The translations under genes were made by a program, and so were the position numbers. The notes under the pieces are model-generated. The model saw only the letters and a program-made list of their open reading frames with translations, had not been told where the DNA came from and did no database searches. A stretch of 57,192 nucleotides of DNA from an uncultured Bacilli bacterium (GTDB lineage: Bacteria; Bacillota_I; Bacilli_A; RF39; UBA660): positions 1-57,192 of the forward strand of contig CAKPHZ010000006.1 of NCBI GenBank assembly GCA_934162265.1. The letters are read 5' to 3'. Shown piece after piece: positions 17,684-25,925 of this stretch; positions within the stretch are counted from its first letter, which is position 1, and the number at the start of each line of letters is the position of its first letter.

Positions 17684-19024
17684 CTATTTACTTACTAATT
17701 CTAATGCTTTTTCTAACTGTAGATCTACATTATCTTTTATTTCATAAGGTACTGGATCAGTTGGTTTTACACCTTCCTCATTTATCCAATTTCCGTTTGG
17801 TGTAAGCCATTTTTGGATAGTATATTTTATCATACTTCCATCAGATAATTTTTTTGTTTTTTGAACCGTTCCTTTTCCATAAGTTTGTGTTCCAACTACA
17901 TATCCACCATAACTTTCTTTAATTGCAGATGCTAAAATTTCAGAGGCAGATGCACTAGTAGTATTTACTAATACAGCAATTGGATATGTTCTATTTTCTT
18001 TTGTTTTATCTTTTATTACTTCTTTCTTATTATTATCTTCTAATTGATAAATTATTTTTCCTTTTTTTAGAAATAAACTACTAATATCTGTAACAGCACT
18101 TAAGTAACCACCAGAATCATTTCTAACATCTATAATTAAAGCTTGAATGCCTTTTTTTTCTAATTTTGTTAATTCTTTTTTGAATTGTTCATATGTTACT
18201 GATGAAAATATTGAAATATCTATATAACCAATTTTTTTATTTTCTTTTTCCAATACTTTACTTGTTGCAGAAGGAACTTCAACTTTTTTTCTATCTACTG
18301 TAATTTCTTTCTCTACCCCATCTCTTTTGATTGTTAATTTTATTTTTGATTCTTTACTATTTTTCACATAATTTGACATATCATTACTTGTTTTTCCTTG
18401 ATAATCTTGACCATCTATTTTTAATATAATATCTTTTTCTTTTAATCCTGCTTTTTTTGCTGGACCATTATCAAAAACATTAACTACAACGATATTGTTA
18501 TTCTCATCCATAGATACCATACAACCAATACCTTCATAAATGCCATCTACTGTTTCAAGAAAGTTTGATGCATCATTTTTGGAAGAATAATTAGTATAAT
18601 CATCTCCTACTTCTGATAACATTGAATCAACTGCATTGTCAATTAATTTATTTTTGTCTAATTTTCCATAATAATTCGTAGTAATTGTGTCGTATACATT
18701 GATTACTTTACTTAATTCTCCGTATAATTTTATAAAATTTTTCCCACCACTTAAGATAAATAAAATAATTAAACAAGTTATAGCACCCATTATTTCAAAA
18801 AGAATAATGGATAAAACTTTTTCTCTGAACGCATTTTTACTTTTCTTTTCAGAATTATTTTTGAAGGAATTTTTTTTTGCTTTTTCTAATTTAAACTTAT
18901 AATTTTTTTCAAGTTTTTCTTTTCTTCTTTTCTGTTTTTCTTCTTTTATTTTTTCTTTCTCTTTTTTGATAATTTCTTTTGATTTCTGGATTTGTTTATC
19001 TTTATTTTTCTTTATTAAACTCAT
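17684..19024 (-). CDS. S41-family C-terminal processing protease (CtpA/CtpB-like)
   Basis: A membrane-anchored serine protease of about 446 residues. An unusually long, Lys/Glu-rich cytoplasmic N-terminus (about 65 residues, coiled-coil-like) precedes one transmembrane helix near 72-93. The PDZ domain follows (GIGCMVSMDENNNI...GPAKKAGLKEKDIILKIDG), then the protease core with IIDVRNDSGGYL, the catalytic Ser in TTSASASEI near 359 and the catalytic Lys in YGKGTVQ near 384. It acts outside the membrane on C-termini of exported proteins. The ATG at 19024 is chosen because GGTGAT is 5 bases before it; the ATG 12 bases upstream lacks an RBS. No sporulation gene is nearby. Confidence 0.88.
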   Translation of the reverse strand: MSLIKKNKDKQIQKSKEIIKKEKEKIKEEKQKRRKEKLEKNYKFKLEKAKKNSFKNNSEKKSKNAFREKVLSIILFEIMGAITCLIILFILSGGKNFIKLYGELSKVINVYDTITTNYYGKLDKNKLIDNAVDSMLSEVGDDYTNYSSKNDASNFLETVDGIYEGIGCMVSMDENNNIVVVNVFDNGPAKKAGLKEKDIILKIDGQDYQGKTSNDMSNYVKNSKESKIKLTIKRDGVEKEITVDRKKVEVPSATSKVLEKENKKIGYIDISIFSSVTYEQFKKELTKLEKKGIQALIIDVRNDSGGYLSAVTDISSLFLKKGKIIYQLEDNNKKEVIKDKTKENRTYPIAVLVNTTSASASEILASAIKESYGGYVVGTQTYGKGTVQKTKKLSDGSMIKYTIQKWLTPNGNWINEEGVKPTDPVPYEIKDNVDLQLEKALELVSK

Positions 19025-19117
19025 TGTTATCACCATGATATAAGTCTATCACAAACAATTTATAAATACAATTCTTTAGTAAGAACTTTACATGGTAGAT
19101 TTTTTTATTATTTGATA

Positions 19118-19164
19118 AAAAAAGAAGAAGAACTTGATTTTTCTTTGATTGCTCTTCTTTTATT
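19118..19164 (-). terminator. Terminator overlapping the end of the accessory ssb gene
   Basis: AAAAGAAGAAGA pairs with CTCTTCTTTT-type sequence across a 20-base loop, with a T-run following on the minus strand. The stem is imperfect. Confidence 0.4.
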
Positions 19165-19540
19165 TTTCTGTTTTTGAAGTTTTTTTAGTAGATTTCTTAT
19201 CTAGTTTTTCTTTATTATTTGGTGATTGTGCTAAGAAAGTAACTTTTTCTGCTACAATTTCTGTTTTTTTCTTTTTACTGCCATCTTCTGCTGTTATTAC
19301 TCTAGTTTGAATTCTTCCTTTTACGCCAACCATATCGCCAGTTTGACAGTATTCAGCAGTATTTTCTGCAACGTTTGTCCATAGGGTACAGTCCAAAAAA
19401 TCAGTATCATATTCTCCGTTCATGTTTTTATAATTTCTAGGTACTGCTAGTGTTACAGTTGCTGTTTTTTTTCCATTTTCTGTCGTTCTTAATTCTGGTG
19501 TTTTAACAATTCTTCCAACCAAGACAATTTGATTTAACAT
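19160..19540 (-). CDS. Single-stranded DNA-binding protein, accessory copy
   Basis: A 126-residue OB-fold SSB. The N-terminus MLNQIVLVGRIVKTPELR and the patterns TLAVPRNY, DFLDCTLWTNVAENTAEYCQTGDMVGVKGRI and VTFLA are diagnostic. The ATG at 19540 is preceded by AAAGGAGGGAT, so the 13 residues upstream are not translated. Instead of the acidic DDLPF-type tip that binds partner proteins, it ends in a basic tail (KKSTKKTSKTEK). It therefore probably does not recruit the usual SSB partners. The housekeeping copy with a proper acidic tip is at 40021-40545. This one may serve competence or recombination, but no such genes adjoin it. Confidence 0.87.
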   Translation of the reverse strand: MLNQIVLVGRIVKTPELRTTENGKKTATVTLAVPRNYKNMNGEYDTDFLDCTLWTNVAENTAEYCQTGDMVGVKGRIQTRVITAEDGSKKKKTEIVAEKVTFLAQSPNNKEKLDKKSTKKTSKTEK

Positions 19541-19767
19541 ATTATCCCTCCTTTCGTGATGAATATAACATTTCATCAAAAAAGATACAAATTTTTAAAA
19601 ATAAATTCTTTCAAAAATTATTAATTACTTTGATTAAAATACTTCATTCTCTTTTTTCATTAGGTAAAAATGAGAGTGATATAGAGATTTTTGGATTTTA
19701 TTACCATTTATAATCAATTCCAAATTTTAAAAGAAGGAACTTTGCATTTGACAAAAATTTGACACAA

Positions 19768-19800
19768 AAAAAGAAGATTACTTATATTTCATCTTCTTAT
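19768..19800 (-). terminator. Terminator of sufB
   Basis: AAGAAGAT and ATCTTCTT pair across an AT-rich loop, and on the minus strand TTTTTTT follows. It overlaps the sufB stop. Confidence 0.65.
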
Positions 19801-21104
19801 GATTCTATGTTTATTTTAAGTAGTCGATTTAATTCAACAGCATATTCCATTGGAAGTTCCTCACGAAACTCATTGATAAATCCTAAAATAATTAGTTCTT
19901 TTGCTGCTTCTTCAGGAAGTCCTCTACTCATTAGATAAAAAAGCTTATCATCACTAATTTTACTTACTGTTGCTTCATGTTCTAATAGTGATGTTGAATT
20001 GGACACAATATTTTTAGGAATTGTATCACTTTTAGATAATTTGTCTAAAATAATGGTATCACATTTGACACTTGCTAACGAATCGTGTGCTTTCTTTGTT
20101 ATTTTTACAGTTCCACGGTAAGTGGCATTTCCGCCATTAGAGGCAATAGATTTTGAGACAATATTGCTTTTAGTATATGGTGCTAAGTGAATCATCTTTG
20201 CCCCAGTATCTTGAATTTGATTTTTTCCTGCTCCTGCTACGGTAATACAAGTTCCCCTAGCGTGAGGTCCATTTAAAATGCAAGCTGGATATTTCATATT
20301 AGTTTTGGCACCAACATTTCCATCTATCCATTCCATTAATCCATTTTCTTCTACTATTGCTCTTTTGGTAACTAAATTATAGACATCACTTGACCAGTTT
20401 TGAATTGTCGTATATCTGCATTTTGCATTTTTTTCTACAAATATTTCTACTACAGCAGCATGTAAGGCATCTTCTGTATAAGTAGGTGCAGTGCACCCTT
20501 CAATATAGTGAAGCTCACTGCCTTCATCAACAATGATTAAAGTTCTTTCAAATTGTCCCATATTTTTGCTGTTAATTCTAAAATAACTTTGTAGTGGTCT
20601 ATCTAATTTAGTGTAAGGAGGGATATAGATAAAAGTTCCTCCACTCCAAACTGCTCCATTTAGTGCTGTAAATTTATTTTCATCATATTTTACTAAGTGA
20701 TTAAAGTATTTTTTAAAAATTTCTGGATGTTGTTTTAAAGCACTATCCGTATCTAGAAAGATAACATTTTTTTCTTCTAATTCTTTAATCATATTATGAT
20801 AGATGACTTCACTATCATATTGAGCACCAATGCCATCTAAGTATTTTTTTTCTGCATCTATTACTCCCAATTTATCAAATTCATCCCGAACAGAACAAGA
20901 AATATTATTCCAATCATTGGTTAGTTTTTCTTCTCTTTTTTTATAATAATTTATGCTATCGTAATCAATATCTAATTTAGGACCAAAAGATGGATTTTTA
21001 CTATTTTTAAAGCATTCAAAAGATTTTAGTCTAAAATCTAACATCCATGTTGGTTCTTCTTTAATGCTAGATATATTTTTTATGTCATCACTTGTCAATT
21101 TCAT
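19797..21104 (-). CDS. sufB: SufB-type Fe-S cluster scaffold protein
   Basis: About 435 residues, SUF-system scaffold subunit that normally works in a SufBCD complex to assemble Fe-S clusters. The beta-helix core is complete and the active residues are present: Cys in SVKCDTIILDK (about residue 348) and Glu in LLEHEATVSK (about 377), matching C405 and E434 of Escherichia coli SufB. The ATG at 21104 follows AAAAAGGTGAT; an in-frame GTG three codons earlier lies within that RBS. What stands out is the context: no sufC, sufD, sufS or sufU is in the window, and both neighbours are unrelated. The rest of the pathway must be elsewhere. Confidence 0.9.
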   Translation of the reverse strand: MKLTSDDIKNISSIKEEPTWMLDFRLKSFECFKNSKNPSFGPKLDIDYDSINYYKKREEKLTNDWNNISCSVRDEFDKLGVIDAEKKYLDGIGAQYDSEVIYHNMIKELEEKNVIFLDTDSALKQHPEIFKKYFNHLVKYDENKFTALNGAVWSGGTFIYIPPYTKLDRPLQSYFRINSKNMGQFERTLIIVDEGSELHYIEGCTAPTYTEDALHAAVVEIFVEKNAKCRYTTIQNWSSDVYNLVTKRAIVEENGLMEWIDGNVGAKTNMKYPACILNGPHARGTCITVAGAGKNQIQDTGAKMIHLAPYTKSNIVSKSIASNGGNATYRGTVKITKKAHDSLASVKCDTIILDKLSKSDTIPKNIVSNSTSLLEHEATVSKISDDKLFYLMSRGLPEEAAKELIILGFINEFREELPMEYAVELNRLLKINIES

Positions 21105-21154
21105 TGTAATCACCTTTTTCCGTCCTTATTATATCAAATATAGATAAAAATAAA

Positions 21155-21200
21155 AAGTTATTTTGTTTTTCAAAGAATATTTTTGAAAAGAAAATAACTT
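21155..21200. terminator. Hairpin terminator after the HipA-like gene
   Basis: AAGTTATTTT pairs with AAAATAACTT, extended inside by TTTTCAAA with TTTTGAAAA. The stem touches the stop codon of the minus-strand gene at 21199. Confidence 0.65.
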
Positions 21201-22398
21201 ATTTTATACAATAAAGTAAATATCCAATACAAACAGAAAATACTGCTATTATGACTAATCCAATGATCATTTGAACAATGTTTACATATCCAGCACTACT
21301 GCTTGTTTCTAACATACTTCTTTCTCTATTTAATCTTTCAAAGTAATTTAAATTTGTAATGATATTATTTAACATCATATTATAAGTACTTAAGTCTAAA
21401 TTGTATTTTAAGATAATGTCAATATTTTGGAGATATCTATCTTTTTTACTTAATATTTTTTCTACTCTATCTTTTATTTTATCATAATAATTATAGAATA
21501 AACATTCAATTAGTTCATAGCGATTACAGGTTATTCCATTGATAATAATAATATCATTATTTTTTAGAATTGATGGAAAAACATTATCGAATAATGGAGC
21601 AAAAGAATATCTTTTTGTTTCTTTATCACATAGAATTCCATAATCTTTAAAATTTCTCTCGCTTTGGTTGATTAGGCTATCAAATAAAAGCATATCAAAA
21701 TATTTTTTTTCTATTTTTTGATAGTCTTCTTCTAACATGCTAGGTAGACTTTTTAAGACGTTTAATCCATAATCTATTATTGTTTTATAATCTTCTTTGG
21801 TGTTGGCTACTTTTAATTGTTCTGCTGTATCAACCCATTTTTCTTTTTTTAATTTTCCACTAGTAATTAATTTTAAAAAGCGTTTTTTTAAGTTTTCTAC
21901 ATCATAAAATTCATCATCATCAACAATATCTCTAATAATAATTGAGTCTTTTTGCTTTGTTGCTCCATAAACTCTATATTCTTCTACAATATCGATATTT
22001 AATAATTTTCCTATTTGACAAATGGCAATTTCTAAATCATCAACTTGGGTATGTTTTTGGTATCCTTTAAATGTATTTTCTACTAGTACTTCTGATGATT
22101 CTGGATTGGTTACGGTAACGGATACTGGTTGAAGATAAACATTACTATTATTATCAAAAGCTGTTAAATAGTAATTTTTTCCTGGATTTAAGCTAGGAGT
22201 ATTTTGAATAGTAATTGCTAATTTATTTTGATGCATATAATAATTAGCTGTATTTTCTACTTCTTGTTTAATATGCTCTATATTTCTAGTATCATTTTGA
22301 TATTTTATGGCTAATTCATTGGATTGTTCTCTACTAAGCCCATATTTTGCACTGATGGTATTTACTAAATTTACAATATTATTTACATTTCCATTCAT
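21199..22398 (-). CDS. Membrane-anchored HipA-like kinase-fold protein (tentative)
   Basis: A 399-residue protein. The central part carries a pattern like the catalytic loop of HipA-type kinases: LLFDSLINQSERNFKDYGIL at 237-256 followed by FAPLFDN at 266-272. In HipA the loop is NTDRH..NF and the metal Asp is in LAPAYD. Here the loop reads SERNFKD, so the catalytic Asp is Glu and the Asn is Asp, while the second Asp is kept. The N-terminal 50 residues look helical. A single membrane helix at about 370-395 lies at the very C-terminus, giving a tail-anchored cytoplasmic protein. No HipB-like partner adjoins it. The assignment rests on motif similarity and may be wrong. Confidence 0.45.
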   Translation of the reverse strand: MNGNVNNIVNLVNTISAKYGLSREQSNELAIKYQNDTRNIEHIKQEVENTANYYMHQNKLAITIQNTPSLNPGKNYYLTAFDNNSNVYLQPVSVTVTNPESSEVLVENTFKGYQKHTQVDDLEIAICQIGKLLNIDIVEEYRVYGATKQKDSIIIRDIVDDDEFYDVENLKKRFLKLITSGKLKKEKWVDTAEQLKVANTKEDYKTIIDYGLNVLKSLPSMLEEDYQKIEKKYFDMLLFDSLINQSERNFKDYGILCDKETKRYSFAPLFDNVFPSILKNNDIIIINGITCNRYELIECLFYNYYDKIKDRVEKILSKKDRYLQNIDIILKYNLDLSTYNMMLNNIITNLNYFERLNRERSMLETSSSAGYVNIVQMIIGLVIIAVFSVCIGYLLYCIK

Positions 22399-22462
22399 CT
22401 ATTATCACTATCCTATTTACTATTATATGTTTTTAGTATATCATTAAATGACATAAAAAAAA

Positions 22463-22498
22463 AGAAATATTTGTTATTTTTTAGAAAATATTTCTTAT
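22463..22498 (-). terminator. Terminator of pcrA
   Basis: AAGAAATATTT pairs with AAATATTTCTT, followed on the minus strand by nine Ts. Confidence 0.7.
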
Positions 22499-22567
22499 GA
22501 AAGTAAAATATTTAGATATCCTTTTTTTATTTAAGGAATAATATTAATCAGTATTTTTAATGTATAC

Positions 22568-24664
22568 TTAACTTATTTTGGTAATACTTCTATGATTTTT
22601 AATAAATTTCTTTATTCCTGTTGGATAAGGAAATGCTACGGTAATAATTTTTTTATCTACAGCTGTTACCACTCCTTCTCCGTAATCCTCATGTCTAATA
22701 TTATCTCCTATATTATAATCAACATCATTTGTTCTATACATTCGTTCTTTATTTATTTTAGTAACTTTAGAGAAAATAGATGTCGTTTTCTTTTCTCTTT
22801 CTAAATATTTATCATCAATTTCATCAATAAATCGACTAGGAGCATTTACTTGTGTCTGTCCATATAGCATTCTTTTTTTTGTATTGATTATCCAAAGTTT
22901 TTTCTTTGCTCGGGTGATTGCAACATAGCAAAGTCTTCTTTCTTCTTCAATTGCTTCGTTAGTGCCTTCCATAATTGAGTTGTAATGGGGAAATATTCCT
23001 TCTTCCATACCAATGATAAAGACATAATCATATTCTAATCCTTTAACAGAGTGAACGGTCATTAAACTAACTTTATTATTTCCTTCAGAATGTTCTGTTA
23101 CATCAGAAACTAGAGATATTTCATTTAAGAAATCATCGAGTGAAACTTCTCCAAATTCATTTTCATAATTTTTCGTAATGGATTTAAATTCTTCTAAATT
23201 TTCTAAACGAATTTCATTTTCTAGTGTTTTTTCTTCTGATAGTTCCTTTTTTAATCCACTTTTTTCTAGGACTAATTCGACTAGTTCTGTTAATGTTTTA
23301 TTTTCAGAAGAAGCTTGTAATTCTTCAATTAATTGTTTAAAGGCAAGTTCTTTTCCAGAGGTGATGGCTTCAAACATTGATATATTATTTTCTTCTGCTC
23401 TAGCATTAATATTAGCAATCGTAACATTGCCTATTCCTCTTTTTGGTACATTTATTACTCTAGTTAAGCTAACGTCATCTTTGGGATTGTTGATTAATCT
23501 TAAATAACATAATAAATCTTTAATTTCTTTTCGGTTATAGAAGTAAAAACTACCAATAATTCGATAAGGAATATTTGCTTTTAGCATTGCTTCTTCGATT
23601 GATCTAGATTGAGCATTTGTTCGATATAAAATAGCAATATCATCATAACTTGTACCAGTTTCTGCTATTTTTTTAATTTCTTTTACAACATAGTCCCCTT
23701 CTGATTTTTCATCATCTGTTTTGATATATTTAATTTTATCTCCTTCTTCGTTATTGCTCCATAAATTTTTGTCTTTTCTTAATTTATTGTGTTTGATGAC
23801 ACTATTGGCAGCATTTAGAATGGTTTTAGTGGAACGATAATTTTCTTCTAGAAGAATTGTTTTACAATCCGGATAATCTTTTTCGAAGTTTAGGATATTT
23901 TTATAGTTTGCTCCTCTAAAAGCATAGATAGCTTGATCGTTATCTCCTACGACAAAGATATTTCTATATTTTTTACTAATCATTTTACTAAATACGTATT
24001 GAGCTTCATTAGTATCTTGATACTCATCTATTAAAATGTACTTATATCTTTCTTGATAACTAGTTAAAATACTTGGACTAATTTCAAATAATTTAATGGG
24101 TAAAATTAGTAAATCATCAAAATCAACAGAATTTCCTGCTTTTAATTTTTGACAATATTTTTTATATAGTGTTACTATTTTTTCATCATATTCTTGTTTT
24201 TTAAATTTTTCTGGAGTAATTAATTCATTTTTTGCAGAACTAATTTTACTTCTTAGTTCTCTTGCATTGTAATATTTAGGATTCATATTTAAGTCTTTCA
24301 TTAATTTTTTGACTACTGTTAGAGTATCATCACTATCTAAAATAATAAAATTTTTGTCATATCCTAAAAATTCATAATTTTCTTTTAATATTTTTAAGCC
24401 AAAGGAATGAAATGTTGAGATTTGAATGTATCTAGCATCTGCTCCTATTAATTTTGTTACTCTTTCTTTCATTTCTCTAGCTGCTTTATTGGTAAAGGTG
24501 ATGGCTAAAATATTAGCTGGAGATACACCTTCTTCAATTAGGTAAGCAATTCGATTGGTTAAGACGCTAGTTTTTCCTGAACCTGCTCCTGCTAAAACTA
24601 ACATTGGTCCTTCTTTATGAACAACTGCTTTTTGTTGATTTTCGTTTAAAAAACTAATATCCAT
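22568..24664 (-). CDS. pcrA: ATP-dependent DNA helicase PcrA (UvrD family)
   Basis: A 698-residue superfamily 1A 3'-5' helicase needed for repair and for clearing replication conflicts. Motifs in order: Q-motif LNENQQKAV at 5, Walker A AGAGSGKTSVL at 26, motif Ia ITFTNKAAREMKER, motif II DEYQDTN near 215, motif III GDNDQAIYAFRGA, motif IV LEENYRST, motif V VHSVKGLEYD and motif VI EERRLCYVAITRAKK. The C-terminal IGDNIRHEDYGEGVV Tudor-like segment, which binds RNA polymerase in Bacillus PcrA, is present. In Bacillus and relatives ligA usually follows; here it does not. RBS AAAGGAGGAAC. Confidence 0.95.
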   Translation of the reverse strand: MDISFLNENQQKAVVHKEGPMLVLAGAGSGKTSVLTNRIAYLIEEGVSPANILAITFTNKAAREMKERVTKLIGADARYIQISTFHSFGLKILKENYEFLGYDKNFIILDSDDTLTVVKKLMKDLNMNPKYYNARELRSKISSAKNELITPEKFKKQEYDEKIVTLYKKYCQKLKAGNSVDFDDLLILPIKLFEISPSILTSYQERYKYILIDEYQDTNEAQYVFSKMISKKYRNIFVVGDNDQAIYAFRGANYKNILNFEKDYPDCKTILLEENYRSTKTILNAANSVIKHNKLRKDKNLWSNNEEGDKIKYIKTDDEKSEGDYVVKEIKKIAETGTSYDDIAILYRTNAQSRSIEEAMLKANIPYRIIGSFYFYNRKEIKDLLCYLRLINNPKDDVSLTRVINVPKRGIGNVTIANINARAEENNISMFEAITSGKELAFKQLIEELQASSENKTLTELVELVLEKSGLKKELSEEKTLENEIRLENLEEFKSITKNYENEFGEVSLDDFLNEISLVSDVTEHSEGNNKVSLMTVHSVKGLEYDYVFIIGMEEGIFPHYNSIMEGTNEAIEEERRLCYVAITRAKKKLWIINTKKRMLYGQTQVNAPSRFIDEIDDKYLEREKKTTSIFSKVTKINKERMYRTNDVDYNIGDNIRHEDYGEGVVTAVDKKIITVAFPYPTGIKKFIKNHRSITKIS

Positions 24665-24716
24665 GCTATGTTCCTCCTTTTTAGAAAATACTTTTTTAGT
24701 ATTTTTCCTTTAAAAA

Positions 24717-24742
24717 AAGATATTTTATAATAAATATCTTTA
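24717..24742 (-). terminator. Terminator of the 351-residue gene
   Basis: AAAGATATTT pairs with AAATATCTTT around TATAAT. On the minus strand TTTTT continues. It lies at the stop codon of the gene and 50 bases before pcrA. Confidence 0.7.
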
Positions 24743-25795
24743 AATTGTTTGTTCTGCTAAAGTATCAATAAAGGGAATTTTTTCGTTTAAATATAGTCCT
24801 ATTTTTTTGTTTTCTAAATTTTTAATTAATTCTTCTTTGGGAATTTCAACAAAACTGTTTCTAGTATAGTTGAAACTATAATATTTTTGGGAAAAATTAA
24901 TTAATAAGAAATGTTCTTTTTTGTTATTATTGTTAATATATAAATTGTTCATTGTTATTTTATCATCTGGACAATACTGATTAAATACTTCCTCAAAGAT
25001 AATTTTTAATTCAATTGGTTTTATGTTACTTGCTCCAATAACGGTAGCTGTCTTGTTTAGAATTAGTTGAAAGATATTTTCTTTACTATAATCTAAGTTT
25101 GATAATATTTTTTCTAATTTATTATCATTATAATCATCTATTAAATAGGCAATTTTTTTGTCTAACATTAAATTATCATTATATCTAGCAAAATTTTTTG
25201 TTTTAAAATTAGCTTGAATAAATGGAATATCTTGAGTAATATTTGTTGACAATTCTCTATTATTTATCATTAAAATATTTTTTTGATACCCTAATTGTCC
25301 TGTTGTTATAATTTTACAATTAATATTCATAATTCTACATAAAAATAAATAAAGTTTACTTAGGGAATGATTGGTTCCTTTTCCATAGTAAAGACTTCCC
25401 CATAAATTATTAATTGTACTTATATTTTGTAAGTTAAAAGTTTCATTTTTATCTGGTAAAACATTAATGTCATAACTGATATTTTTACCAATTGTAATAT
25501 ATAAAAATCTAGCAATTTCTAATTCTGATAATGAACTAGGAATGCTATTGATAATATCTAAAATAAACAGTTGAGATTGTTTAAAAATATCATGTGAAAC
25601 ATAAATATATCCTTTTATTTCTTCTGATAGATCAGAATAGGAATAATTTTCTCCATTTTCTAGTAGATAGTAGATTACTTCTAGGTTAGGATTCATGATA
25701 TCTAGGTTAATGTATTTAATGGATGGTGTGTTTTTTAATTTCTGGATATCATCCATTGTTTTTATATTCATTCTTATTTGGGAGCTATCTTTCAT
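24740..25795 (-). CDS. Uncharacterised protein, possibly degenerate transglutaminase-like
   Basis: A 351-residue cytoplasmic protein. Residues about 90-170 resemble the transglutaminase-like core: a helix LEIARFLYITIGKNISYD, then NNLWGSLYYGKGTNHSLSKLYLFLCRIMNINCKII, where papain-fold members have the catalytic Cys at the position of the Thr after GKG. The His and Asp partners are not evident. If the assignment holds, it is a pseudo-enzyme. The C-terminal part (SQKYYSFNYTRNSF) is beta-rich. No signal peptide is present. It stands alone between pcrA and the hybrid kinase, separated by terminators on both sides. Confidence 0.45.
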   Translation of the reverse strand: MKDSSQIRMNIKTMDDIQKLKNTPSIKYINLDIMNPNLEVIYYLLENGENYSYSDLSEEIKGYIYVSHDIFKQSQLFILDIINSIPSSLSELEIARFLYITIGKNISYDINVLPDKNETFNLQNISTINNLWGSLYYGKGTNHSLSKLYLFLCRIMNINCKIITTGQLGYQKNILMINNRELSTNITQDIPFIQANFKTKNFARYNDNLMLDKKIAYLIDDYNDNKLEKILSNLDYSKENIFQLILNKTATVIGASNIKPIELKIIFEEVFNQYCPDDKITMNNLYINNNNKKEHFLLINFSQKYYSFNYTRNSFVEIPKEELIKNLENKKIGLYLNEKIPFIDTLAEQTI

Positions 25796-25887
25796 ACTAT
25801 CACCATTTTAATTATAGTATAGGTTAATAAAAAAAGAAACACAATTATACTTTGTGTTTACAAATTTTATTTTTTGTTTACTTCAAG

Positions 25888-25925
25888 TAAAATACTGATA
25901 AAGATTTTACTCCTTATCAGTATTA
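25888..25925 (-). terminator. Terminator of the hybrid kinase gene
   Basis: AATACTGATAA pairs with TTATCAGTATT across a 12-base loop and overlaps the gene's end. The T-run is short (TATTTTAC). Confidence 0.55.

Noticed and set aside
17684..19024. CtpA-like protease as evidence for sporulation (CtpB)
   Set aside because: No SpoIV-type genes are in the window, and the family is widespread in non-sporulating bacteria.
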